64,000 bases of DNA, taken from NCBI GenBank assembly GCA_907163375.1, contig CAJQUW010000891.1, positions 124,001 through 188,000 of the forward strand, read 5' to 3'. Shown in pieces: positions 42,991-54,700 of the stretch. Position numbers and translations under genes: made by a program. Below the pieces are notes generated by a model, which made no database searches, had not been told where the DNA came from, and saw nothing but the letters and a program-made list of their open reading frames with translations. Within the stretch, counting starts at the first letter, position 1, and each line of letters opens with the position of its first letter. This stretch comes from Prostheceraeus crozeri (Eukaryota; Platyhelminthes; Polycladida; Euryleptidae).

Positions 42991-45900
42991 TTACTTTACT
43001 TTATGCGGCATATTCATTGCTGAACTTCGGCCGACCCATTGGAGATGGCACGCCACAGTTTTCGCTCACGCGTTGCGCAGTTCAATTCGTACATGTTGAG
43101 TCCGGTTCATTTCATGATGTTGTTGACATACTGCGTCCTGGGCCTTCCTCTGCGCCGGCTGCCCTCCATGTTGCCTTGCAGGACAGTTCTCGTCAAAAGG
43201 CATCCTCCCTCCCTGCATTGATGACCGTAGAAGGAGAGTTTCCTTTTCCGAACGTGTCGAAGTAACATAGGAGTAGTGGCCAGTTGCTCGAAGATGCTGG
43301 CATTCGTTCGGTGCTCTCTGTAATTTATGCGCAACATTCTCCTCCAGAACCACATTTCGGCAGCTTCGATGTGTTTCTCGTCTGCAGTTTTCACCGTCCA
43401 TCCTTCCGCTCCATATGATAGAATTGGCCACACAAGCGTCTTCACTAATTTCATCTTGAGCTTTGTTGGTAGTCCATAGCTTGTTCAGTCTGGTCATCTT
43501 TGCCTTAGCCATAGCTATTCTCACACGGACGTCTTCTGTGCAACTTCCATCATTTTTCTTGATAGAGCCAAGATATTTGAAACGATCAACCTCTGCAACA
43601 GTCTCAGCCCCAACTGTGATTGTGCTATCTTCGTCACGTGTTGAACCGACTCGCATTACCCTTTGTCTTTCTTGCATTTAGCTTCAGCGACCTCTCAATT
43701 CCTGCGGCATTTACCTGGTCAACCATCTCCTGCATTTCACTCATGTTCTTGGCTATCAAAGTTGTGTCATCGGCATACCTGACATTGCCTATTTGTCTGC
43801 CTCCGATATTGATGCCAGCGTTCGTAAAATCGGTTTCTCTCATGATTAGCTCAGTATACAAACTGAAAAGATGCGGTGATAGAATACATCCTTGACGCAC
43901 ACCCTTTTTGATTGGAAATTGCTTGGTTCGGTCTCCGTTCCAACGAATAACTCCTTGCTGATTGCAGTAGAGGGACTTTATCAGGTTGACGAGGTGATCA
44001 GGGAATCCAAAAGTAGACATCATATCCCAGAGCTGACCGTGGCTCACGCTGTCAAAAGTCTTGGAATAATCAATGAAAGTTATAACCGCTCCACATGACA
44101 TGTCATTAACCTTTTCAATAATGACTTGTAGGGTTGCCAACATGTTTGCGGTGCCTCTGCCAATTCGAAACCCTGCTTGTTCATCTGGGAGTTCCTGTTC
44201 GATCTTCATGCGCAGGCGGTCCAGCAGTATATTGAGGAGGACTTTGCTAGCATGCGATATAAGCGCAATGGTGCGATAATTGCCACACTCTTTGGGATTG
44301 CCAGTCTTGTTCAGTAATACGAGTTCTTGCTCTTTCCAATTGTCTGGCCAACGTTCCGTTTCCCAAATCCTCACGCAAAGCTTGTGAAGACTTTTTGTGG
44401 CAAAGTCTCCAGCGAACTTGACGAATTCCGCAGGCACATTGTCACGACCTGCAGTCTTGCACATTTTCAGTTTCTTTACCGCGTTCTGGACTTCTGCAAG
44501 CAGCGGAACAGGTTCCTTTTCTGCTGGAGGCGTAGTAACCAGCTCCTGATGAAAAACCGGTGAATTTGAACCGAAAAGCTGCTTAGCGTATTTTTCCCAA
44601 CGCTTTAGAACCTGGTTAGGTTCTATGAGGGTTAGACCTGTGGAGTCATTAATTACACTTTGTTTTTCAGTAACTGCTGGTTCAGTAAGTGCGGAGATTT
44701 TTCGAAAAAGCGCTTTGCCTTTGTGCATTCTATCGAACTCGTCGATTTCAGCGCACTGTCGTTCTAGCCAGGTTTTCTTGTCTTTACGCAGGCTTTTCTT
44801 TATCTTCTTGTTCAGCTTTTTAATCAAAAGGCTATCTGAAACACGCCGGGCTTCTCTTCGTTCCTGAATTAACTTGAGAGTCTCATTGCCAATCCAAGAA
44901 TCAGTTACTTTCCGCCTCGGGGCACGTCCTATGACATCGGTTGCAACCTCTTTTAAGGTATCAGTTATGTTTGACCAGAGATCATTCGGCTCCATCTCCG
45001 TAGTATCTGTCTCCAATAGCGCTGCAAATTGGTTGTTCGTTTCTGTTACGTATTGATCCCGGAACTCCGAATCATTCAGTTTATTCAAGTTGAAACGGAA
45101 TGGTTGACTACTTCTTTTCACACTGAATGCTTTCAATTGAACCTTTGAACGGTATCACAGTCTGCACTTGGTTTAGTTCTGGCATCAAGTACATTGTTGC
45201 GCCATTTCTTATTTGTCATCATATAATCGATTTGATTCCGGGTGCTTTGGTCTGGAGATGTCCACGTGAATCGTCGACGCTTGTGGTGGCTAAACTGCGT
45301 ATTCAAAATGCAAAGATTGTTTGCTGTAGAGAAATCTGCTAACCGTTGACCTCTCTCGTTTCGAATTCCCAAACCGAAGCGACCAATTCCAGTAGACGGT
45401 TCGGCTCCTTCACCAACCTTCGCATTGGCTGGGTTTTTGCCCATCGCTGGGCGATTTGCCCATCAGGATGCAGATCTCTCGACTCTTTACTTGTTCAACT
45501 GCTGATTGCAATTTCTCGTAGAAGAGGTCAACAACTTCATCATCGTGACTAGTTGTAGGTGCATAAACCTGTATTACTGTTGTGGGCACACGCTTGGTGC
45601 AAAACTTCACAACGAGTATTTGGTCCGAGATGGGGTTGAAACTAGTCACACTTTTCCGGGCTTTAACTTGCACTATAATTGCTACACCACTTAGGCCAGT
45701 TCGCTCCTCTGTACCACTGTACATGATAGTGCTATCCAAACAATCGAATTTACCACTTCCGCTCCACCGCGTTTCTGAGATTCCCAGAACATCCAGATTC
45801 AATACTTCGAGTTCTTTGATCAGGGCATAGAGTTTTCCTGTATCCTTCATAGTACGTACATTCCAAGTACCAATCGCTAGCTGTTTCTCTTTCAACTTCT

Positions 45901-46525
45901 TCTTTGTTTTCTTCTTATACTTGTGCTTGACAGTAGTTTGCTGACGGTCGGGTCCTACCTGTCTTCCATAGGGATGCCTACCGTACGAGGGATCAACGAG
46001 CATGGTCGAGTTCCCATGAACGTCGTTTACGTGATAACTGTAGTTGTGATTCATCTCCATAGGGTTCAGTGGCAAGATACTGCTGTGGTTTGCCATTGCC
46101 TTCCGCAGCCGTTTGAAGAGTCGGGTTCTCTGAGGGGCAGGTTTCGGAGAGTACGAAAACCGAACAAACCAGTACAACTTGCCGATGGATGCCATCAGAC
46201 GCAGAGGTTTGACCGACCAGGTCGCCGTCAGATACTGAGCAGAAGCTCCCTGGATTTGTTGTGGTTGAGTCGGAGGTTAAGCTGGTAGTTACTGATGCTT
46301 GTGGCTCTTCGATCTTCGTCGCCGCTGGTCTTCACCTTGGTTATTTAGACCAAGGCTCTTCTGGACTTTAACCGGTCCGACTCGGTGGGTTGTTTGGTTA
46401 CTATCGATGTATTCCAGGAGGCAAGACCTGTATCCCGATAGCACGACCTGCAGGAGCCACCGAGCAGGCAGTCCGAAAGGGGTTTACACCTGGACCTTTA
46501 GGACTCGTGGACGTGACAACCCAGT
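42990..46525 (-). mobile_element. Nearly full-length LINE inserted in Gypsy RT
   Basis: The Gypsy text breaks off at CACCCCTCTTCATAC (42986-43000) and resumes at TACCCCTTCATATG (46523-46536), so the CCCCT-TCATA words look like an imperfect target duplication. The LINE is on the minus strand and ends in an AAAGTAAAGTAAGTA tail at about 43011-42996. It encodes one long polyprotein split into a few frames, described next. About 300 bp beyond its first Met (46195) is probably its 5' UTR. Confidence 0.8.
43066..46195 (-). pseudogene. LINE endonuclease-reverse transcriptase, few frameshifts
   Basis: Minus strand. The N-terminus (46195-45410) has a basic run KKKTKKKLKEK, then the nuclease: IGTWNVRTMKDTGKLYALI, VLGISETRWSGSG, VIQVYAPTT. 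A 19-base local duplication at about 45424-45462 breaks the GDFN motif and shifts the frame. The nuclease resumes in 45133-45444 (IGRFGLGIRNERGQRLADF, RFTWTSPD, QIDYMM), but the catalytic SDH end reads CDTVQR. RT is one clean 500-codon frame (43634-45136): GRDNVPAEFVKF, GNYRTIALISHASKVLLN, FIDYSKTFDSVSH (motif A), GVRQGCILSPHLF (B), VRYADDTTLIA (C). The C-terminus runs through 43677-43066 (FKYLGSIKKNDGS; WPILSYGAEGWTVKTADEKH; RRRGRPRTQYVNNIM). RTE-like overall; exact clade uncertain. Confidence 0.85.
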
Positions 46526-47083
46526 ACCCCTTCATATGATTCCGAATTCTGATGGTTCTTATCGTCCATGTGGAGATTACCGTCGATTGAACACGTAAAC
46601 GGAAGCGGATCATTACCCAACTCCCAGCATCACATACATCACATCCAACCTTCACAGACGGAGCTACTGTGTTTTCCAAACTGGACCTTCTGAAAGGTTA
46701 TTTCCAGGTTCCGGTAAACCCAGCAGATACACCAAAAACTGCCATAATCAAGCCGTTTGTGACATATGTATTCCATTATTCAACTCAGACATTCTGGTGC
46801 GACATTTCAGCGCATGATGGATATAATATTTGGCAACTTGCCTTTCTGCATCGTGTACATTGATGACATCCTGGTATTTTCTAGAACACATGATGATCGC
46901 AGAGCCCATTTGCAACAGATTCTTCAACTATTTCGTGAAAATGGGCTTGTTGTTCGCTCTAACAAGTGTATTGTACAAGTTGTTGGCGCTTCTGAAATTG
47001 ATTTTTTAGGCCATAACATCGACTGTAATGGAATTCGTTCTCCTTCATGTAGGGTCGACGTTGAAATTCTACGCAATTCTTAA
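46526..47083 (+). pseudogene. Gypsy reverse transcriptase, central part
   Basis: It resumes PLHMIPNSDGSYRPCGDYRR. One frame later come FSKLDLLKGYFQVPVNPAD (motif A), TPKTAIIKPFVTYVFHYST, a short lesion where FGLRNAG is expected, GATFQRMMD, then CIVYIDDILVFSRTHDDRR (catalytic YIDD) and ENGLVVRSNKCIVQ, DFLGHNIDCNGI. Frameshifts lie near 46600 and 46800. The text decays after about 47070. Confidence 0.85.
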
Positions 47084-47695
47084 TCAAGGCGCGGTACCTA
47101 AATATAGTAAGGGAAGTGCAACCCAATTGTTCCCGGATTCGCTTTATGTCAGAGAGGCACTACGTCGACAGTAGCAGATGGCTGACGTTCAGACAAGACT
47201 GATCAGATGATGAGCGTTCTCCAATGAATGCAGAGTAATGCATCTGACTCGAAAACCCAGATTCGGTAGAATTCCATAATTTGTTTTTACGTGATTGATG
47301 TGACGCTATGTTGAGTACTGCAGATGAGATCATAACTACGCCTTTCGTCCGAAGGGAATATACTGAAAAGATGACAGTCGTCACGCAAGGTAGGTCAACA
47401 CCTGATATAAAATGAAAGTAGTCACTGAGAAAGAAATGAGAAGCACTACACAAGACATTTTAATGTATCAAAATTTCAAACATGTGAGTGGCTGACCGGC
47501 CGTGAGAAACACAGGAAACTGTTGGCCTTGCCTCCTTTTTTCTCGAGATAATGTGGTCTCAGCTCCTTGAGTAAGGCGGTTAAGCGACATGAGCAATCAC
47601 TTCTCCTGTGCACATTCACTTGGCTTTAAATAATGTTCGGGATGTTGTTATTAAAAATTCATTTAAATTCATGTAATAGTATTCCAATACCGATT
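47084..47695. other. Unidentified segment replacing part of Gypsy pol
   Basis: Gypsy similarity stops near 47080 and returns at about 47695, so the RT thumb/connector is missing and ~600 bp of unrelated sequence is present. No TIRs, direct repeats or protein motifs were found at its edges. Confidence 0.45.
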
Positions 47696-48558
47696 GAAGG
47701 CCTATGGTCATGGAGCACGCGAAGCCACTGGATGCTATTTCAAGCAAGGCGAAAGTCTTCCAATGGGGACAAAGTCAACAATTGGCGTTCGAAGTTTCAA
47801 AGAAAGCTTTGGCCAACGCAGCTGTTCTCGTTCATCCACTTCCGAATGCGCCTCTTATTCTATCGACTGATGCCAGCAATATTGCCATCGGTGCAGTTCT
47901 CGAGCAAGTTTTGAAATATCAACACCAACCGATTACATTTTTCAGCAGGAAGCTTCGACAACCAGAATTGAAATACAATACATTTGATCGCAAACTTCTC
48001 GCCGTATACTTTTCAATTCGACATTTCAAGCACTTCCTCGATGATGTAGAATTCAGCATCAGAACCGATCATAGACCACTAGTGCAGGCTCCTGTCAGCC
48101 TGGTCAGCTAGGCAGCAACGGCAACTATCAGTCATAGCCGAAATGAACTGCACAGTTGAATATCTTCCGAGAAAGTCTAACCCAGTTGCAGATGCTTTAT
48201 CTCCCGTTGAAATTTCATCAATACATGCTGGAATTGATTACCCTGTAATGGCTTCTGAAACTCGAGCTTATCAAACTTCTATTACCGGGTTGAAATGGAA
48301 AGAAGCCCTTTTCGGTGATGTGGCCCTTCTATGTGACATAAGTACAGGTAGACCACGGCCATTGGTTCCCAAGAAATTTAGAAGAGAAGTCTTCGATTTA
48401 ATTCACGGAAATTCTCAACCATCTATTCGCTCATCTGTAAGACTAATCACATCGAAATTTGTGTGGCACTCTATAAAGCGCAATATTCGTCATTGGTCAC
48501 GTGCATGTCTTAATTGTCAAAGAAGCAAAGTGACTCGTCATACTGAATCAGGTACAGG
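47696..48558 (+). pseudogene. Gypsy RNase H and integrase zinc-binding region
   Basis: The frame 47704-48111 has AFEVSKKALANAAVLVHPLP, LILSTDASNIAIGAVLEQ (RNase H catalytic Asp), PITFFSRKLRQPELKYNTFD, LLAVYFSIRHFKHFL and IRTDHRPLVQA. A stop at 48109-48111 and a frame change follow. The frame 48143-48595 has VEYLPRKSNPVADALSPVE, then the integrase HHCC-type zinc finger (IHGNSQPSIRS, then CLNCQRSKVTRH). The integrase core is missing; only RRRFGHIHVD at about 49100-49130 follows the MITE. Confidence 0.85.
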
Positions 48559-49077
48559 CACAAAATTAGATTGTTTAATCGTATCACTTTGCTAGAAGTG
48601 CAAACTGATTCAAACAGATGGCACATGAAGGAACTTGATAAGTGGGCAAAAAGACATTTTTAATACCTTACAGAGATAGGAAAAATAGTCGTGCGTCGCT
48701 TGCGGGTTGCTCTGATTCCTTCAAAATGCTCCGATCGCCACGATTCCTTCAGATTCGAAGAATTCAGATCATTGCGCAAAAGTTTTCTCGATAAAGTTGG
48801 GTCCTCCGATCATTTCAAAAAAAGTTATCAGACGCATGAAAAAACGTTCACAAACTTCACTGTAGAACTTGACATCGTCTGTGTCTCTGCTGTGTGATCC
48901 GGTTGATAACAGTCACTGAAACTTTGCACAATTTGGCGTGTTTAATGTTGAACTGGCTGCTGATTGTTCGATTGCTATGGCATTTAGTCTGGAGATTGTG
49001 CCATTTCATTAACGTTACATGTTCCAATGTTTCCTTTCTAGTCAAACGGAAGAAGAGACGACCTATCTAATTCTGTG
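48559..49077. mobile_element. 519-bp MITE in the Gypsy integrase, hAT-like ends
   Basis: It is flanked by a perfect 8-bp duplication GGTACAGG at 48551-48558 and 49078-49085. Ends are CACAAAATTAGAT and, inverted, CACAGAATTAGAT. Removing it joins the integrase text on both sides. An 8-bp duplication with CA...TG ends suggests hAT mobilisation. There is no coding capacity. Confidence 0.9.
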
Positions 49078-49133
49078 GGTACAGGTGACTTTCCACAACC
49101 TAGACGACGTTTTGGACACATCCACGTGGATAA

Positions 49134-49246
49134 TGTGTGAATGTTACCAAGATTAATACAAATTACAAATTCAAACTTTGCGAAGTATCAACTATATGCT
49201 GACGTACAAATAGAGCATCTGAAAATACTTATCTTCGCGTTTTACA
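49134..49246 (+). repeat. Gypsy 3' LTR
   Basis: It has the same 113-bp length and ends as the 5' LTR. The segment between the integrase remnant (ending about 49130) and the LTR is only a few bases, so most of the integrase and the polypurine region were deleted. Confidence 0.9.
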
Positions 49247-49565
49247 TGTTCAGCACCAGATTTAAAACAGTCGGATGAGACTTCTGGAGTGTTTTGAAGT
49301 CGTGTCACTGCATCATTCCAGCAAGCGGACGAATTGTCGCGAGAGCATCACGATTGATTAAAACCTGATAAATCCTGATGAATTGAGACCACTGATTTTG
49401 CTTTTATGTTTGAAGTCGATAATTGACCATCGAATATATGCATTCGTGCAACTCTTCAATAGTCAGCTTAAGAGCAATAGTTCTACGACCGTTCAATGAC
49501 ATTTGAATTACGACATGCTGATGCCCCATCCACCCTAATTTCCATCATGGAGACTATTCTAACCC
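49247..49565. other. Intergenic, nothing recognised
   Basis: No gene or repeat could be supported between the Gypsy LTR and the next element. Confidence 0.45.
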
Positions 49566-49573
49566 ATTGCATC

Positions 49574-50794
49574 CACAGAATTAAATATACAAGGTGGCCA
49601 TAAAGTCGCGCACCAAAATTTTAATTGTTCTTATGGATCTCTAAATGACTTGAGGAAAACATGAATTAGTTGTGAACAAGAAATTTATACCTACAAATGT
49701 TCAAAATGCTGCCCTTCAGCAGCCAGGCATAAATCAAGCCGATGGTGAAAGTTATCAAACACCCGATTGAGAAAACTTGAATCACCGTTGATTTGCTGAC
49801 AGGCATTCCGAATTCGAGTTCTCAAATGATCCAGGTCATTCTCTCGACGATTTCTTGACCTTCTCCAATTGAGTCTAGCTGGGGCAGAAGTTCTTCTTGC
49901 AGCATTTTGAGATACCTGCTGCCGTCAAGCGTTGAGTCAAAAAAGAAGGGTCCTTAAACATGGTCCTTCCACAAACCGCACCAGACCATCAGTTTCACTC
50001 CACTATGTTCTCTTGTGGCTTGCATCCAGTGTGGATTCTCCCGCGCATAGTAGCGACAGTTTTGCTTGTTCACTTCACCATTCAGGTAGAAGTTAGCCTC
50101 ATCGCTGAAGAGAACTTTCTGATGCACCATGTCAGGATCTTCATCCAGTTGGTTTTTAAACCATGTCGACATTTCCAAGTGTCGGTCCGAATCGTCTTCG
50201 TGCAACATTTGGAGAATCTGAAGCTTGTATGGATGGAAATGCTCTTCTTTGACTGTCTTCTGCATCGTGGATCGGGGAACGTTGATTTCACGAGATGATC
50301 TGCGCATGGACTTCTTTGGACTCTGTTGTTCAACTTTATCAAGAATGGCTGTTCTTGTCTCATCAGATATTCTTGGACGTCCACTTCGCTCTTTGTCATG
50401 AACACTACCTGTCTCTTTGAACTTCAAGAGTAACCGGCCGACTGAAGATTGACTAACATTCATTCCTTCATGCTTTGAATTGAACGTTTCAGCAACAGAC
50501 CTGTTTGTTGCACCCTCTCGCCCACAAAGTAAGACAATTTCAATTCTGTGTTCAATTGTCAAAGACATGCTCGCTAGTTCAGATTAAGAAGCCATTGTTA
50601 CTTCCATTTATTCGATTTCAGAGTAAAAAACATGTCATCATCGGTACGTTGTCATCTACATCGAATTACGTTCATTCACGAAATGAAGAGAGCAAATTGT
50701 CATTCTTTAAAGGTGTGATTGTTTCTAGCTAGAGTCTATGTCAAATATGGCTTGGTGCGAGACTTTATGGCCGCCTTGTATATTTAATTCTGTG
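49574..50794 (-). mobile_element. Mariner-like element with extended ends and 8-bp duplication
   Basis: The inner mariner ends are CAAGGTGGCCATAAAGTC (49590) and CAAGGCGGCCATAAAGTC inverted from 50778, next to TA sites. The inverted repeat continues outward past the TAs through CACAGAATTAAATATA on both sides. The whole is flanked by a perfect 8-bp duplication ATTGCATC (49566-49573 and 50795-50802). Mariners duplicate only TA, so the outer ends look like those of the hAT-like MITE at 48559-49077. Confidence 0.85.
49954..50568 (-). pseudogene. Mariner-like transposase, internally deleted
   Basis: On the minus strand, MSLTIEHRIEIVLLCGREGA and RSVAETFNSKH start the DNA-binding region; RLLLKFKETGSVHDKERSGR and PRISDETRTAI give the linker. 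SSREINVPRSTMQKTVKEE is the second helix-turn-helix. KVLFSDEANFYLNGEVNKQN has the first catalytic Asp, then HSGVKLMVWCGLWKDHV. The frame ends at 49954; PFFFDSTLDGSRYLKMLQEE continues in another frame, but the segment with the second and third acidic residues is missing. It is inactive. Confidence 0.85.
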
Positions 50795-50802
50795 ATTGCA
50801 TC

Positions 50803-51237
50803 ACTTGTCATACAGTGTTACGTATAAGATTTGTGAATCAGCAAAATGCTAGATTTCGACATTACACGCTTGACAGATCATCATACAAATTTGATTTCAA
50901 GTGCAGTGCAGCAACATACCCAACTCTATTCCTCTTAACACATTCATAATGAAGTCTTATGAAGAAATTATTGAGTTTATAAATAGATAAGGCCACTAAA
51001 GTCATTTTGATAAAATTAAAAACTAATTCTTGCACATTGCATTTCGTCCACTCTTATTCAAGTGCAAACATGGACTAACTGTAAAATACAAAATCTGAAA
51101 TCATATACTTCTATAGTAATAAATCTATGAATAAAATTGGGAGCATGCAAACCTATAATCTAGTAGACTTAATAGATATGAAAATAGCAATTGAGTAAAT
51201 AACCTAGATATTAGAAGAAGCAAAACAGAAATTAAAG
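50803..51237. other. Intergenic, nothing recognised
   Basis: AT-rich, with no supportable gene. Confidence 0.45.
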
Positions 51238-51790
51238 CTACCAAGGTAAGTGAAGGGTGGAAATAAAATCTTTTTGCGAACACAAGTCGGGATTCTCGCG
51301 CAAAATGACGAGAGATTCTGTGATTCCTAATGTGTGTTTGTTGTTGATATGGTACTTAATACTAAAATTATTCAAAGCAGTTTGTCTTTCGTTGTTACAC
51401 ACTTGCAAATGTCTTGTGATGCTGTTAGCTGGAATTGCAGTGGACGTCTTCCTAACGTACTTGCTTCCACAGGTACAATGAAATTGATGAATTACATTTG
51501 ATGTGGAGAAGAGCGGCAATCTATCCTTCAGAGAGGGTATAGGAATCCTTCGTGTAGTAAAAATCACTTGCAAACGAGCACTAGGAAATACACTGAATGC
51601 TTTGTTGAAGCTATTTCTAAAAGTCAACGCACTTTTATCTCCAATGAATGGAAGTCTTAAGAATATTTTCTTTTCAGGTCCATAAACATCTTCTCTCACT
51701 GACAACTCTTTTATTGAATACTTATCGAAAAATGACTCAGGATACCCATTTAATCGAAGTGTTCTTCTTATGAAATTCTTCTTTCAAGGT
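51238..51790 (-). pseudogene. Penelope-like element C-terminal fragment
   Basis: On the minus strand, upstream text RRTLRLNGYPESFFDKYSIK leads into the 51705-51238 frame: KKIFLRLPFIGDKSAL, LQVIFTTRRIPIPSLKDRLP, TSNVIHQFHCTCGSKYV. This is the linker and start of a GIY-YIG nuclease as in Penelope-like elements. The GIY-YIG core is mutated (YVRKTSTA where YIGRT is normal). RT is missing. Confidence 0.75.
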
Positions 51791-54700
51791 ATCAGAGGAA
51801 CAAATTCTATGCGCCGGGCTGTGATTCAGCCGTGCATTCTTTGCTGGGGGCTATTCTATTAGATCAAACTGAATAGTTGTCTAAGAAAATAGCTGCCTGC
51901 TTGAAAATGAAAGGATGGTGCTCCGAATAGCTATATATAATTTCTCTTGGTGACTTCTCCGATTACTTCTTCACAAAATCTTGCTGAACGCGGGTACATT
52001 AATCAGATTTCCGAAATTTCAATGAAATATTTCAACAGCATGTGCAGGAAATTTGTTCATGACATCTCAGATGCCTAATTTCTGAGACTTATTAGAAGAA
52101 AAATCGCAAAAATGAGCTAACAGCGCGGTGGTCTAGCACATGAATTTAACGCATAACCATGCATTCTCACGCGTCCTTACTCCCAATGAACATAAATATA
52201 GACACATGCTGTGCTTTATCTGCATTGTTCTGACAATCCGTTCTCTAAAATTTGATAACGCTTGATGACAGTCTACTTTTGAAAAAGAGGCAACATTTGC
52301 CAGATTGTGCCACGAGACGTAATTTATCCGGTATTGGTTCTTCATTATAACTTTGACTCGTCTACAAGCTGTAGGAAGTAATAAAACCGAATTGCGATGT
52401 AATGATCTTATTTAATTTTTATAACAAACATTTTTCGGCTCACACGCCCTTATCAATGTTATCAAATGATCCGAAGGCCGCATTCGACTCCAGAGATGCG
52501 GAATGGGAGTCCTTGAAGAAAGTCACCGACTGCGTGTTGTAACTTTTATGACTGTTCTTTGCTATCTTCGGTATATAGGCCTATTGCTTTTTAAAATTGT
52601 AGTAGCATATTTTCTATCATTATTGAGCCTTGATTCTGACTGCCACCTAGAAATTATTGTACCGAAAATTTATCTAGATGTTCGTTCAAGTAAGGAATAG
52701 AGCCCGCTATGCACACGTATTTGACTTACAAATTTACATTAGCCTGAATCATTTGGTTGCATTAGCAGAAAGGTGTTCTTTATGTATCTCTACTGATTCG
52801 CCAGTTTTTGTCGTCTGCTGCGAGCTTACATGTGCAGTTTACGGAGGTTCTTCTCATTCCGCTCTTAATTCTTTAATAATTCATGAGACACAACACCTTT
52901 TTCCATAAAACTACCAGAACGTAGTTTACCGTAAACGTAGTTCTATCTCGAAATGTTTATTTTTAATAGCATGACGACATTGTCTTTATTTCTTTGCTTC
53001 TATAACAAATCGGTTATTGATCAGCTTATGTTTTTCAAACTTCCTCTTTTACTCACTTTGTTTTTTTGTTCACTTAACCTAGTTGTTTATTGACCATGTC
53101 GATCCTACTTCATTTTGCTGAGGGATTGTTTTAAGGGTACAATTTTTGCATTAATGTTCCTTTAAAGGAAACACATTTGTATAAAAATTCAATAACTACA
53201 TGTAGACTAAAGAAAGCATAGCCTTATTAAAATGTTGAGATAAAATCTTAATACGGTAGGACCTTAAAATTGTGGAAAGTTATCAATCACCACCACTTGG
53301 TTTGCTTTTCATTCAATATGATCTTCGCATTTTATTAATCACTGACATCATAATCATATTTTATTTATCAAGACCTCACGCTTGATGTTCTATAGTCACG
53401 AGATGTCTAATAAGGTATAAAAATATATTGACATCGGCAACCACTCATTACGAGGAGGCGCACTTGGAAACACTGATTACACCCTTCCACCAAAATCTTG
53501 ATAAAGGATCTTTCTAAGAATGGATATTCAAACGATTCTTGCTTAACTTTCAGCATTTTCATTAGTTACATACCAATCAAATTATTATCAATTTTTGACG
53601 TTTCAATTTATTTTTTGTTCGTTTCTGATTGCATCATCGATCGATTTTCTTTAGATTTTAATCATGTCTTTAACTTGTATAGCAATGAATAATGCATGGA
53701 CATATTGCTGCAATGATTGTAGTAGCAAGTAAAATCATTACTGATCAGTTATGACTTAGTCCATGACTGCTTTGAGTAAAGGAAATAGATTATCAAAAAT
53801 TTTACAGAAACGGTCCACAATTCTCCGAAAGAACATTTCTGAATCGATTTTCGCAAAGCATTTATAGAATGTACAGAATCCACATCAATAGCCATTGATG
53901 CTACTTGATGCCGTAAGTGATTTCAATCGCTAGCAGCTGATATTGCAGCTGTTATTGACGGTTGGTTATTCTTGTGGTAGTCTTGTAATTCTTTAGTCTC
54001 TTCTTGACTGGGTCCAGAATCTTCTTTCAACAGATTCCCTGTATGAATGAATGAGCGCATTAGAGTACTGGATAATTGCTTACAACTTGTTTCACGGTTT
54101 TATTCAGATGTCAACCGTCATTAATCAAATCTGCCAAAGTCACTGGCCTCCACTCTTACACATGGTATGGGAGTGGAACGTCCATTGGATAAATTACATT
54201 AATCATAGATATGTCACTGCCCACAGTCAATTCTCCACGCTTTGGGAGTTGTGTATCCCGAGTTCTATATCCAGGATTGCTGTGGGGATCAAAATTTGAG
54301 TCCGCACCTCACCCCACACCATACCCATAGGATAAGACATCTACTTTATATTCTATTTCCTTCATACAGAGCAGCTGATGTCCAATATTTCAATCTCAGC
54401 AGAATTTAGAACTTTGCGCGATCTGGTGGCCTCCTTTGATTAATTTATTGTAAGACAATGGTTTCCACTACAATTTACTTTCTGTCACCTTATCAGCTCA
54501 TGTAGATGGATATTATTTCTGTAACATAATCGAACTCAGACATATGCATTTGTTTTGAATTGACTCTTCAATGATAACCAGCAAGGCCGTCAGACAGCGG
54601 GTTCCAATTGATATAATTTGTACATGGCCAAAAGAATCGGTCCAGGAGAGATGGCTTCATGTAACAAACTGTCCCAGGTCTCATAAAAGTATGTAGAGTC

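Larger units (their letters stand above)
41839..49246 (+). mobile_element. mag-like Gypsy LTR retrotransposon with nested insertions
   Basis: Two 113-bp LTRs, each TG...CA, lie at 41839-41951 and 49134-49246 with about seven differences. ATTGGTGAGCCCGAC follows the 5' LTR as a probable primer-binding site. Coding order is Gag relic, protease, RT, RNase H, integrase start. Three foreign segments interrupt it: a LINE (about 42990-46525), an unidentified piece (about 47084-47695) and a MITE (48559-49077). Short LTRs and this pol layout fit the mag clade of Gypsy. It is dead as an autonomous element. Confidence 0.85.

Noticed and set aside
43620-43895. Hydrophobic + strand frame as a membrane protein
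   Set aside because: It is the antisense shadow of the LINE reverse transcriptase.
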